DNA of 64,000 nucleotides from Amycolatopsis circi (lineage in GTDB: Bacteria > Actinomycetota > Actinomycetes > Mycobacteriales > Pseudonocardiaceae), in contig NZ_PQIA01000010.1 in assembly GCF_003385235.1 (NCBI RefSeq), positions 81,966 to 145,965 on the forward strand. Direction: 5' to 3'. Of this stretch, positions 46,151 through 53,817 are shown piece after piece; the stretch's first letter is position 1; each line of letters starts with the position of its first letter. The notes under the pieces are model-generated. The model did not search any database. It was not told the DNA's origin and saw only the letters and a list, made by a program, of their open reading frames with translations. The translations under genes were made by a program, and so were the position numbers.

Positions 46151-46196
46151 CTCGTGAGTGCTGGCGCCGGTTCTAACCGGCATAAACACTCACGAG
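46151..46196. repeat. Palindromic element, family A, copy 3
   Basis: 46 bases, 22-bp arms CTCGTGAGTGCTGGCGCCGG... with four mismatches around a CT centre. It lies between convergent genes (aroA stop 46139, regulator stop 46205), fitting a bidirectional terminator. Confidence 0.8.
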
Positions 46197-46204
46197 ACTC
46201 CCGC

Positions 46205-46906
46205 TCAGCCCGCCGGACGCTCGTCCCGCTCGTCGTCCCCGAAGAGGTCGCGCAACGTCACCGCGCGGTTGACCCGGACGTGCTCGGCCGCGTACTCGCG
46301 CGCCCGTTCCACCTCGCCGGAGCCGATGGCGTCCACCAGGCGGCGGTGCTCGTCAAGCAGTTCGTCCCAGTGCTCGTTCTGGCTGGTCAGCCACCGCAGC
46401 TGACCCTCGAGCGGATGCAGCATCGTGGTGAGCAGACGGTTGCCCGCGATGGCGATGATCTCGTCGTGCAGCCTGCTGTTGACCTCGGAGATCCGCGCGC
46501 CGTCGCCACCCTGGGTAACCCGCGCCGACTCGGCGAGCAGCCGCTCCAGCCGCCGCATCTCCGGCTTCCCGGCCCGTTCCGCCGCCCGCGCGGCGGCGAG
46601 GCTTTCCAGCGCCTCCCGGACGTCGAACAGCTCCTCGACATCCACCCGCGCCAACTGCCGCACCACCACCCGCCGAGGCGAGGGCACGACCACGAACCCC
46701 TCGGATTCCAGGCTGCGGATCGCCTCCCGCACCGGCACCCGCGACACCCCGAGATCCTCCGCCAGTTCGCGCTCGACCAGCCGATCCCCCGGTCGCAGCC
46801 GCCCGGTCAGGATCCGCTCGCGCAGCTCCTCGAGCACCCGGGCGCGCGTCGCCGCCAGCGGCTGCCGGTCCTCCGTGGCACCCACCGTTCCCCCTCTCGC
46901 CGACAT
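46205..46906 (-). CDS. GntR/FCD family transcriptional regulator
   Basis: 233 residues. ATG at 46906 has GAGG close upstream; a GTG at 46885 with GAGAGGGGG before it is an equally plausible start. The winged helix has RILTGRLRPGDRLVERELAEDLGVSRVPVREAIRSLESEGFV. The C-terminal FCD domain carries the metal or ligand residues in HDEIIAIAGN and EHRRLVDAI. The gene is divergent from the NCS1 permease with two TTGGGATCCCAA boxes in between, so it very probably represses permease transcription until an effector, perhaps a hydantoin, allantoin or related compound, binds. A TAAACT at 46919-46924 may be its own -10. Confidence 0.9.
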   Translation of the reverse strand: MSARGGTVGATEDRQPLAATRARVLEELRERILTGRLRPGDRLVERELAEDLGVSRVPVREAIRSLESEGFVVVPSPRRVVVRQLARVDVEELFDVREALESLAAARAAERAGKPEMRRLERLLAESARVTQGGDGARISEVNSRLHDEIIAIAGNRLLTTMLHPLEGQLRWLTSQNEHWDELLDEHRRLVDAIGSGEVERAREYAAEHVRVNRAVTLRDLFGDDERDERPAG

Positions 46907-46936
46907 CGGACCTCGCCGAGTTTATCGGGAAGAGGG

Positions 46937-46991
46937 TTGACTCAGCAGCCAAGCGGAGCGATATTTGGGATCCCAAGTTTGGGATCCCAAA
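46937..46991 (+). promoter_or_regulatory. Promoter and double operator of the NCS1 permease gene
   Basis: TTGACT (46937-46942), 17 bases, GATATT (46960-46965) is a near-consensus promoter. Two perfect 12-bp palindromes TTGGGATCCCAA at 46965-46976 and 46979-46990 follow, 14 bp apart, covering the predicted transcription start. This spacing, about one and a half helix turns, suits two regulator dimers. The GntR/FCD protein encoded divergently is the likely ligand. Confidence 0.8.
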
Positions 46992-47020
46992 GCTGCCGGC
47001 ACGTCGACCGGAGGTCAGCG

Positions 47021-48448
47021 ATGACGCACGCCCCGTCCACCGAAACCAGCGCGACCGTCCAGACCGAACCCGACCCCCGCCTGTGGAACGAGGACCTCGC
47101 ACCCGCCAAAGAGCGGCGCTGGAAGGTGTACGACATCTTCGCGCTCTGGATGTCGGACGTGCACAACCTCGGCAACTACACCTTCGCCGCCGGGCTCTTC
47201 GTGCTCGGGCTGTCGGCCTGGCAGGTGTTCACCGCGCTGCTGTTCGGGTTCGTGGTCATCTTCTTCGGGATGAACCTGATGGGCCGGATCGGGCAGCGCA
47301 CCGGCGTCCCGTTCCCGGTGGTGGCGCGGATCAGCTTCGGCACGTTCGGCGCGAACCTTCCCGCGCTGATCCGCGCGGTGATCGCGATCTTCTGGTACGG
47401 CATCCAGACCTATCTCGCCAGCGTCGCCATCACGCTGCTCGTGCTGGCCATCGACCCCGGCCTGAAACCGTTGACCGAGCACAGTTTCCTCGGCCTGCAC
47501 GCGCTCGGCTGGATGTGTTTCGTGGCGCTGTGGCTGGTGCAGGCGTTCGTGCTGACCCGCGGCATGGAGGCGGTGCGGAAGTTCCAGGACTGGTGCGGCC
47601 CGCTGATCTGGGTCGTGATGATCGCGCTCGCGGTCTGGATCCTCGCCGCGAGCCACTGGCACATCTCGTTCACCAGCAGTCCGCGGCACCTCTCCGGCGG
47701 CGAGCAGGTGCGGCAGTGGTTCGGTGCCGCCGGGCTGATCCTGTCCACCTACGGCACGCTGATGCTCAACTTCTGCGACTTCTCCCGCAACGCCCCCGAC
47801 CAGAAAACGGTGCGGCGCGGCAACTTCTGGGGCCTTCCGGTGAACTCGACGGCGTTCGCGCTGCTGTCGGTGATCGTCACCGCGGGCAGCCTGCAGGTGT
47901 TCGGCGAGGCGATCACCGACCCGGCCGAACTGCTCGCCCGCGTGCACAACACGCCGGTGCTGGTCATCGGCGCGCTGACCTTCGCCATCGCCACCATGGG
48001 CGTCAACATCGTCGCGAACTTCGTCTCCCCCGCCTACGACCTGGCCAACATCTGGCCGAAGCGGATCTCGTTCACCATCGGCGGGATGATCAGCGCAGTC
48101 GCCGCGCTGTGCGTGCTGCCGTGGAAGCTGTACTCGTCGCCGGTGGTGGTCAACTACTTCCTCGGCGGGCTCGGCGCGTTCCTCGGGCCGCTGTTCGGGA
48201 TCATGATCGTCGACTACTACCTGATCCGCCGCGGCGAGGTCGACGTCGAGGAACTGTTCGTGCGCGACGGCAAGTACCCCAAGGTGAATCCGCGCGCGAT
48301 GGCGACTTTCGTGCCGTCCGCCGTGCTGTCCGCGGTGATCGCGCTGGTGCCGTTCTTCGCCCCAGCCGCGCCATACTCCTGGTTCCTCGGCACCGCCAGC
48401 GCCGGATTGCTCTACTACGCTGTCTCGTACCGCCAGCGGAGGGCTTGA
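47021..48448 (+). CDS. NCS1 family permease (cytosine/hydantoin/allantoin type)
   Basis: 475 residues, ATG behind GGAGG. About 12 transmembrane helices and the NCS1 motifs LWNEDLAPAKERRWKVYDIFALWMSDVHNLGNYTFAAGL near the N-terminus and NIVANFVSPAYDLANIWPKRISF in the middle identify a nucleobase:cation symporter-1. Substrates of the family include cytosine, uracil, hydantoins, allantoin and thiamine; the specificity is not readable. The racemase-family gene overlaps its stop (TGATG), which favours a hydantoin or allantoin-like substrate. Confidence 0.9.
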   Translation: MTHAPSTETSATVQTEPDPRLWNEDLAPAKERRWKVYDIFALWMSDVHNLGNYTFAAGLFVLGLSAWQVFTALLFGFVVIFFGMNLMGRIGQRTGVPFPVVARISFGTFGANLPALIRAVIAIFWYGIQTYLASVAITLLVLAIDPGLKPLTEHSFLGLHALGWMCFVALWLVQAFVLTRGMEAVRKFQDWCGPLIWVVMIALAVWILAASHWHISFTSSPRHLSGGEQVRQWFGAAGLILSTYGTLMLNFCDFSRNAPDQKTVRRGNFWGLPVNSTAFALLSVIVTAGSLQVFGEAITDPAELLARVHNTPVLVIGALTFAIATMGVNIVANFVSPAYDLANIWPKRISFTIGGMISAVAALCVLPWKLYSSPVVVNYFLGGLGAFLGPLFGIMIVDYYLIRRGEVDVEELFVRDGKYPKVNPRAMATFVPSAVLSAVIALVPFFAPAAPYSWFLGTASAGLLYYAVSYRQRRA

Positions 48449-49158
48449 TGCGGATCCTCGTCACCAACTGCAACACCACCGAGTCCATGACGAAGGAGAT
48501 CGAGACCGGAGCGCGGGCCGCGGCCAGCCCGGGCACCGAAATCGTCGCTCTGACGCCGAAGTGGGGCCCGGAATCGGCCGAGGGCTGGCTGGACAGCTTC
48601 CTGTCCGCCGCGGCGGTGCTGGACCTGTTGCGCACCACCGAGGAAACGTTCGACGCGGTCGTCCTCGCCGGTTTCGGCGAGCACGGCCGCGAGGGCGCGC
48701 GGGAACTGCTGGACGTGCCGGTGGTCGACATCACCGAGGCCGCGGCGCATCTCGCCGGGCTGCTCGGCCGCCGGTACGGAGTGGTGACGACGCTGGACCG
48801 CACGTGCGGGCTGATCGAGGACAGCCTGCATTCGGCCGGAGTGGACCGGAACTGCGTCGCGGTCGTCGGCACCGGGCTGGGCGTGCTGGACCTGCGCGAC
48901 GAGGAACGCACCGAATCAGCCCTGCTCGCCGCGGGATTGCGGGCCCGGGACGCCGGGGCCGAGGTGCTCGTGCTCGGCTGCGCCGGGATGACCGGACTGG
49001 ACCGCAAGATGTCAGCGATGCTCGACGTGCCGGTCGTCGACGGCGTCGCCGCCGCGGTCCGGCTCGCGGAATCCCTGGTGGCGCTGGGATTGCGCACCAG
49101 CCGCGCCGGGTCCTACGCCCGCCCGCTCGACAAACACCGGACCTGGCCCGGGGAATGA
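48448..49158 (+). CDS. Asp/Glu/hydantoin racemase family protein lacking the first catalytic Cys
   Basis: 236 residues, ATG overlapping the permease stop. The fold is that of hydantoin/allantoin and aspartate racemases, starting MRILVTNCNT and with RYGVVTT and GCAGMTGL. The second catalytic cysteine is present (Cys 178), but the first, normally in ACFxD/xP, is replaced by Gly 75 in LAGFGEHG. A two-base racemase needs both, so this protein may instead be a one-cysteine enzyme, as in arylmalonate decarboxylase, or use a different base. It is co-transcribed with an NCS1 permease under an FCD regulator. Confidence 0.82.
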   Translation: MRILVTNCNTTESMTKEIETGARAAASPGTEIVALTPKWGPESAEGWLDSFLSAAAVLDLLRTTEETFDAVVLAGFGEHGREGARELLDVPVVDITEAAAHLAGLLGRRYGVVTTLDRTCGLIEDSLHSAGVDRNCVAVVGTGLGVLDLRDEERTESALLAAGLRARDAGAEVLVLGCAGMTGLDRKMSAMLDVPVVDGVAAAVRLAESLVALGLRTSRAGSYARPLDKHRTWPGE

Positions 49159-49183
49159 CTGCTTGCCGCAGCCTCTCGCCTTC

Positions 49184-49242
49184 ACGTCCGTGAGGGGGAC
49201 CCTGAGGGAATCAGAGTCCCTCAGGGTTCCCCTCACGGACGT
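49184..49242. repeat. Palindromic element, family B, extended copy
   Basis: 59 bases beginning ACGTCCGTGAGGGGGACCCT and ending TCACGGACGT, two mismatches in the arms, same CAG centre and same right arm as the copy at 35199. It lies between convergent genes (stops at 49158 and 49250). Confidence 0.85.
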
Positions 49243-49249
49243 TTGCCGC

Positions 49250-50386
49250 TCAGGCGCGCACTGGCACCCGGGCCCGACCGGTCAACGCCTTGCTCCACGG
49301 CAGCCGCCGCAGCACCTCGACGATCGCGAAGGTCAGCGCCACCGTCGCCGGGTACGCCACCAGCGTCGTCCACGGCGCGCCGAACCGGTCGCCGACGAAG
49401 ACGAACAGCGGGTCCAGCACAGCGATCGCGATGGGGTGGGTCAGGAACACCGCGAACGACCGGTTCACCGCCCAGGACACGAACCGCCCGCCGCGCTGCC
49501 TGCTCTCCGCCCAGCGCGCGCCCGCGAGGTAGATCCCGGCGATCGCCGCGACGAACCACGGGATCAGGTAAGGGCGGAAGGCGTCCGACGCCATCTCCGG
49601 CCACTCTCCGAAGTGGACACTCACGAAGTAGCCGGTCTCCGCGAGCACGAGCCCGCCCGCCATCGCCAGCAGCACCCAGCGCGAATGCGTGCGCAGCCAG
49701 GCGTGCACGGCCTCGAAGTGCAGCGCCGCCGCGGTGCCGAGCAGCATGTAGAACTGGTAGACGACGAAAGTCGCGAAGAACTGGCTCACGAAGCCGTAGC
49801 CCAGCACGGCGGGCGGGTAGCTCATGAAAAACGCCACCGCCGCCTGGATCGCGCCGGAGACCGCCAGCACCGTCCACGGACGGCGGCGGATCAGGTCGAA
49901 CATCTTGGCCAGCAGCGGGAAGAGCAGGTACACCTGCAGCGTCACCAGCATGAAATACATGTGGTACCAGGCGTTCCCGGTGAGCAGGTCCAGCCCGAGC
50001 GTGCGCAGCTGCGAGCCGACCGACCCGAACGGCTGGCCCGAGGTGATCAGCGAATAAACCCGGTAGATGACCGTCCACACCACGTACGGCACCGCGACCA
50101 GCGGGAACCGCCTGCGCCAGAACTTCCCGGCCAGCACCGGCCGGTCGCGGTAGCCCAGCACGAGCACGAACGCGGTCAGCGCGAAGAACGCCTCGCGGGT
50201 CAGGTGCAGCGGCGTCTGGATCGCGTCGGCGACGACGTCCTGCGGAAACGTGGTGGAGCCGATCACGTGGATGAGGATGACCAGGCCGAACGTGACGACG
50301 CGGTACAAGTCGAGCTGCCGCAGGTGCGTCGGCCTGGCGGGCGCCGGCTCGTCCGCACGGACGAGCGGGATCTCGGTAGTGGTCAT
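49250..50386 (-). CDS. Acyltransferase 3 family membrane protein
   Basis: 378 residues; ATG at 50386 opens MTTTEIPLVR, and an upward extension to 50488 has no support. About ten transmembrane helices, with the family motifs LDLYRVVTFGLVILIHV (the His near the start of helix 1), FALTAFVLVLGYR and NRSFAVFLTHPIAI. Such proteins O-acetylate or otherwise acylate exported glycans, lipids or antibiotics. The acceptor is unknown. It is a single gene, divergent from the chitinase. Confidence 0.85.
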   Translation of the reverse strand: MTTTEIPLVRADEPAPARPTHLRQLDLYRVVTFGLVILIHVIGSTTFPQDVVADAIQTPLHLTREAFFALTAFVLVLGYRDRPVLAGKFWRRRFPLVAVPYVVWTVIYRVYSLITSGQPFGSVGSQLRTLGLDLLTGNAWYHMYFMLVTLQVYLLFPLLAKMFDLIRRRPWTVLAVSGAIQAAVAFFMSYPPAVLGYGFVSQFFATFVVYQFYMLLGTAAALHFEAVHAWLRTHSRWVLLAMAGGLVLAETGYFVSVHFGEWPEMASDAFRPYLIPWFVAAIAGIYLAGARWAESRQRGGRFVSWAVNRSFAVFLTHPIAIAVLDPLFVFVGDRFGAPWTTLVAYPATVALTFAIVEVLRRLPWSKALTGRARVPVRA

Positions 50387-50769
50387 CGTTCGGCCGTGCT
50401 CCCGGGGTCGTTGGCGCTCATGGTGCCAGGCTCTCGTGGGCAGCTGTGAGCCACCCATGATCTTCCTGAGACTCGCCTGATGCCGCACGGGACGGGTGTC
50501 GGGTCAGCCACACCCGTACGGGTGAACCGGCGCCACCGGACCACTCGCCCCGCTTGGAACAGGCCGTTCGTCGGGCGTTTCCGGACACTTCACCACAAAT
50601 CGCCCCAGGCTGGAAATTGGTCTAGTCCACAGTATTGACTCCGGCTGTGCCCTGGTTCACATTCGAATGCGGGCCGGCCCCCGCTCCTGCAGTGATCACC
50701 CGTCGTCCGACGCTTGCCGCGCATTCCCGTGCGGCGGGCGGACTTCGCTTGTGCGAGGGAGAAAAGCTT
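50387..50769. promoter_or_regulatory. Divergent promoter region between acyltransferase and chitinase
   Basis: 383 bases without a gene. A perfect 14-bp palindrome CACCCGTACGGGTG (50511-50524) lies in the middle. ATTGGTCTAGTCCACA (50616-50631) matches 13 of 16 positions of the published DasR box (ACTGGTCTAGACCACT type). It is followed by TTGACT (50635-50640), 17 bases and CACATT (50658-50663) as a possible chitinase promoter. A DasR site would make the gene responsive to N-acetylglucosamine. Confidence 0.6.
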
Positions 50770-52662
50770 ATGCCCCACCGGACCTTGAGACCGCTGGCCG
50801 TGGCCTGCGCCGCCTTGGCCGCCGTGGTCGTGGCCGGTCTCGCCATCCTGGCCCGGCCCGCCCCGGCCACCGCGACGCCCGCGCCCTCCTCGGGAGGGAT
50901 GCGCGTCGCCTACTTCGACCAATGGAGCATCTACCAGAACGCCTACTACCTCAAGAACGTCGACAAGGTCGCCGACAACATCGACTACCTGCTCTACGAC
51001 TTCGAGAACATCGACCCGAACAACCTCACCTGCTTCGAGACGACCAAGGCGACCACCCCCGACCCGGGCGGCGAGGACGACCCGAACGCGGGCGACGGAG
51101 CGGGCGACCAGTTCGCCGACTACCAGAAGTCGTTCGGCTCGGACATCAGCGTCGACGGCTCCGCCGACACCTACAACATGCCGATCGTCGGCAATTTCCA
51201 CCAGTTGCAGGAACTCAAGGCACGGCACCCGAACCTGAAGGTGCTGCTGTCGCTCGGCGGCTGGACGTATTCGAAGTACTTCTCCGACGCCGCCGCCACG
51301 GACGCCTCGCGCAAGAAGTTCGTGAGCTCCTGCATCGACATGTTCATCAAGGGCAACATCCCGAACGCGGGCGGCTTCGGCGGCCCCGGCACCGCCGCGA
51401 ACATCTTCGACGGGTTCGACATCGACTGGGAGTACCCGGCGCACCCCGGCGGCCACACGGGCAACCACTACAGCCCGAACGACACCCAGAACTTCACCTC
51501 GCTGCTCGCCGAGTTCCGCAGCCAGATGGACGCGCTGGGCAAGCACTACGCGCTCTCGGCCGCCCTGCCCGGCGGCCAGGACAAGATCGCGAAGATCCAG
51601 ACCGACAAGATCCACCAGTACATGGACTTCGCGGACCCGATGACCTACGACATGCACGGCGCGTGGGACAAGACCGGTCCGACGAACTTCCAGGACCCGC
51701 TCTACCCCTCGCCGAACGACCCGTCCACGCCCATCCCGCCGGGCACCGAGAAATACACCATCGACCAGGTGATGAAGGCGTACACGCAAGGCGATCCGGC
51801 GTACGGCATCCCCGGCGGGTTCCCGGCGTCGAAGCTGACCTTGGGCATTCCCTTCTATTATCGCGGCTGGACAGGCGTGCCCGCGGGCTCGAACCACGGG
51901 CTGTACCAGACAGCCACCGGTCCGTCCGCTCCGCATCCGTTGAGCGGCAACGTGCCCGGGGTCGCGATGTACAAGGAACTCTCCGGAGTCGTCGACAACC
52001 CAGCGGACACATTCTGGGATCCGACAACGCAATCCGCGTGGTTCTACGACGGGACGAGCTTCTACGGCGGTTCGTCGAAACAGTCGATCAAGGCGCGCAC
52101 CGATTACATCCATTGCAACGGCCTCGGCGGCGCGATGATGTTCTCGCTCTACGACCTCGACCCCGATTCGACGCTGTTCCACGCCGTCGTGGACGGGCTC
52201 GCCGCGCCGACGGAGGGCTGTTCCGGCCCGCCGCCGACCACTCCGACGACGCCTACCACGCCGACCATCCCCACGACCCCGACCACGCCGACGATCCCGA
52301 CCACTCCCACTACGCCGACCACTCCGACGACTCCGCCGGGCGGCCAGTGCACGGCGGCGGCCTGGGATTCCGGCAAGGTGTACAACGGCGGCGCGGTCGT
52401 GTCGTACAACAACCACACCTGGACGGCGAAGTGGTGGACGCAGGGCGAACAGCCCGGCAGCGCCGACGTCTGGACGGACAACGGAGCCTGCTCCGGCGGC
52501 GGCGGTCCCACGACCGCGTGCCCGGCGGCGTGGAACACCTCCCAGTCCTACAACGCGGGCGCGGTGGTGTCCTTCAACGGCCACCGCTGGTCCGCCAAGT
52601 GGTGGACGCGGGGCGAACAGCCCGGCAGCGCCGCGGCCTGGGCCGACAACGGCACCTGCTGA
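50770..52662 (+). CDS. Secreted family 18 chitinase with two chitin-binding modules
   Basis: 630 residues, ATG behind GAGGGAG. A Sec signal with a long hydrophobic core spans 1-36. The GH18 barrel (about 43-520) has SLGGWTYS and the catalytic DGFDIDWE with proton donor Glu 221. A Pro/Thr linker of TTPTTPT repeats follows (about 525-555), then two carbohydrate-binding modules of the CBM5/12 type with the AKWWTxGEQPGS aromatic motif, separated by a short Gly linker. The two modules are near duplicates. It should degrade chitin outside the cell. A DasR-like box upstream suggests control by the aminosugar regulon. Confidence 0.95.
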   Translation: MPHRTLRPLAVACAALAAVVVAGLAILARPAPATATPAPSSGGMRVAYFDQWSIYQNAYYLKNVDKVADNIDYLLYDFENIDPNNLTCFETTKATTPDPGGEDDPNAGDGAGDQFADYQKSFGSDISVDGSADTYNMPIVGNFHQLQELKARHPNLKVLLSLGGWTYSKYFSDAAATDASRKKFVSSCIDMFIKGNIPNAGGFGGPGTAANIFDGFDIDWEYPAHPGGHTGNHYSPNDTQNFTSLLAEFRSQMDALGKHYALSAALPGGQDKIAKIQTDKIHQYMDFADPMTYDMHGAWDKTGPTNFQDPLYPSPNDPSTPIPPGTEKYTIDQVMKAYTQGDPAYGIPGGFPASKLTLGIPFYYRGWTGVPAGSNHGLYQTATGPSAPHPLSGNVPGVAMYKELSGVVDNPADTFWDPTTQSAWFYDGTSFYGGSSKQSIKARTDYIHCNGLGGAMMFSLYDLDPDSTLFHAVVDGLAAPTEGCSGPPPTTPTTPTTPTIPTTPTTPTIPTTPTTPTTPTTPPGGQCTAAAWDSGKVYNGGAVVSYNNHTWTAKWWTQGEQPGSADVWTDNGACSGGGGPTTACPAAWNTSQSYNAGAVVSFNGHRWSAKWWTRGEQPGSAAAWADNGTC

Positions 52663-52685
52663 CCCCCGCAGCAGGCGCATGAATA

Positions 52686-52739
52686 TCGGCGGCGGCACCG
52701 GAATTCCCTACCCCGAAGGGAACCCGGCGCCGCCGCCGA
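52686..52739. terminator. Hairpin after the chitinase gene
   Basis: Arms of about 23 bp starting TCGGCGGCGGCACCGGAATT with two or three mismatches, 24 bases after the stop. Its sequence is related to the second hairpin 50 bases further on. Confidence 0.7.
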
Positions 52740-52790
52740 CTTCTTGTCCGCATTGCCGAGATCCACCCGATCGCGGCGGGCGCAATAAAG

Positions 52791-52845
52791 TCAGCGGCGG
52801 TGCCGGATTCCCCCACCCTCGAAGGGAATCCGGCACCGCCGCCGA
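52791..52845. terminator. Hairpin after steB
   Basis: Arms TCAGCGGCGGTGCCGGATTC... and its near-perfect complement, ending 25 bases from the steB stop at 52870. Similar in sequence to the hairpin at 52686, so the two convergent genes each have a copy of the same element. Confidence 0.7.
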
Positions 52846-52869
52846 CTCTTGTGCGGGAGGCGGAAAGTC

Positions 52870-53817
52870 TCAGTTCCCCGAAGCAGCCACACCCGGCGCG
52901 ATCGCCTGCGCATTGCCCGCGGTCCCGTAACGACCCGAACCACCGTTGAGCTGTTCCTGCAACGCCAGCACCGTCGCCACCCGACCAGCCGCCGAATCCG
53001 CATTGTCCACAGTAGACAAAATCGACGTCGCCGAAGTGTCCGCGCGCACGACACCGATCGGCCCGGCGCCCTCCGCCGAACCCGGGTCACCGGCAAGGAC
53101 AGTGCCCGCACCGGAACGGTCCATCTGCGCCGCGAAGCGCGCGATCGTCGCCGCCCGGTCCCCCGCGCCGTCGCCGGTCTCCTGGGCGCCGGTCAGCACG
53201 ATCGCGAGCTGCGCGGGCTGCACGCCCTGGCTCGGCTTCACGAAACCGCCGTCGGTCAATCCACCGAGCGCGGCGGCGAGTTCGTCGCCGCTCGACTGCG
53301 GCTTCGCGCTCGCCTTGTCCAGCAGCAGCGTCGAACCGAGCAGCGCGCCGGCGAGCGTGCCGGAGTCGCCCGCGGTCGGGAACTTCGCCCCGGCCGGCTG
53401 CAGCCGCGTGACGACGTCGCGCAGCTGGTCGGCCTTCGCCGGGTCGGTGAACGCGTTGGTGAGCTGCAGTTCGCCGGTCACCGAGGCGCCGGACTGGCCG
53501 ACGAGCTTCTTGAGCGCGTCGCGGTCGGCCGGGCGCGCGTCCTGCGTGGTGACGATGACGACGCTGCGCTTGTCGAGCGCGCCCGCGACGACCTTCGGGC
53601 CCATGGTTCCGGCGAAGGCATCCGCGTCGGCCAGCCGCGCTTTGAGCGCGTTCCGCTGTGCCTCCAGGTCGGACACCTGCGTGCCGAGGTCTTTCTTCTG
53701 GTCCGCGAGCCCGGACAGCAGCGAACCGTTGAGCGCGGTCGAGCCCAGCACCACGCCGACGGCCAGCGCCAGGAAGCACGCGGTGATGGAAACGATGTGG
53801 TACCGCAGGGAAATCAC
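52870..53817 (-). CDS. steB: SteB/MctB-like membrane protein
   Basis: 315 residues, GTG overlapping the steA stop (GTGA). One transmembrane helix near the N-terminus (HIVSITACFLALAVGVVLGS) is followed by a coiled coil (LADQKKDLGTQVSDLEAQRNALKARLADADAF) and an extracellular domain. This is the family annotated as copper transporter (MctB, Rv1698); in Corynebacterium the orthologue SteB works with SteA at the septum in cell envelope assembly. The pairing with steA here supports the division role. A pore role is not evident from one helix. Confidence 0.88.
   Translation of the reverse strand: MISLRYHIVSITACFLALAVGVVLGSTALNGSLLSGLADQKKDLGTQVSDLEAQRNALKARLADADAFAGTMGPKVVAGALDKRSVVIVTTQDARPADRDALKKLVGQSGASVTGELQLTNAFTDPAKADQLRDVVTRLQPAGAKFPTAGDSGTLAGALLGSTLLLDKASAKPQSSGDELAAALGGLTDGGFVKPSQGVQPAQLAIVLTGAQETGDGAGDRAATIARFAAQMDRSGAGTVLAGDPGSAEGAGPIGVVRADTSATSILSTVDNADSAAGRVATVLALQEQLNGGSGRYGTAGNAQAIAPGVAASGN

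Noticed and set aside
52240..52340. Repeats in the chitinase gene as a possible DNA element
   Set aside because: They encode the Thr/Pro linker between the catalytic domain and the chitin-binding modules.
50590..52698. 702-codon minus-strand frame
   Set aside because: Antisense to the chitinase, whose catalytic motif and modules are unambiguous.
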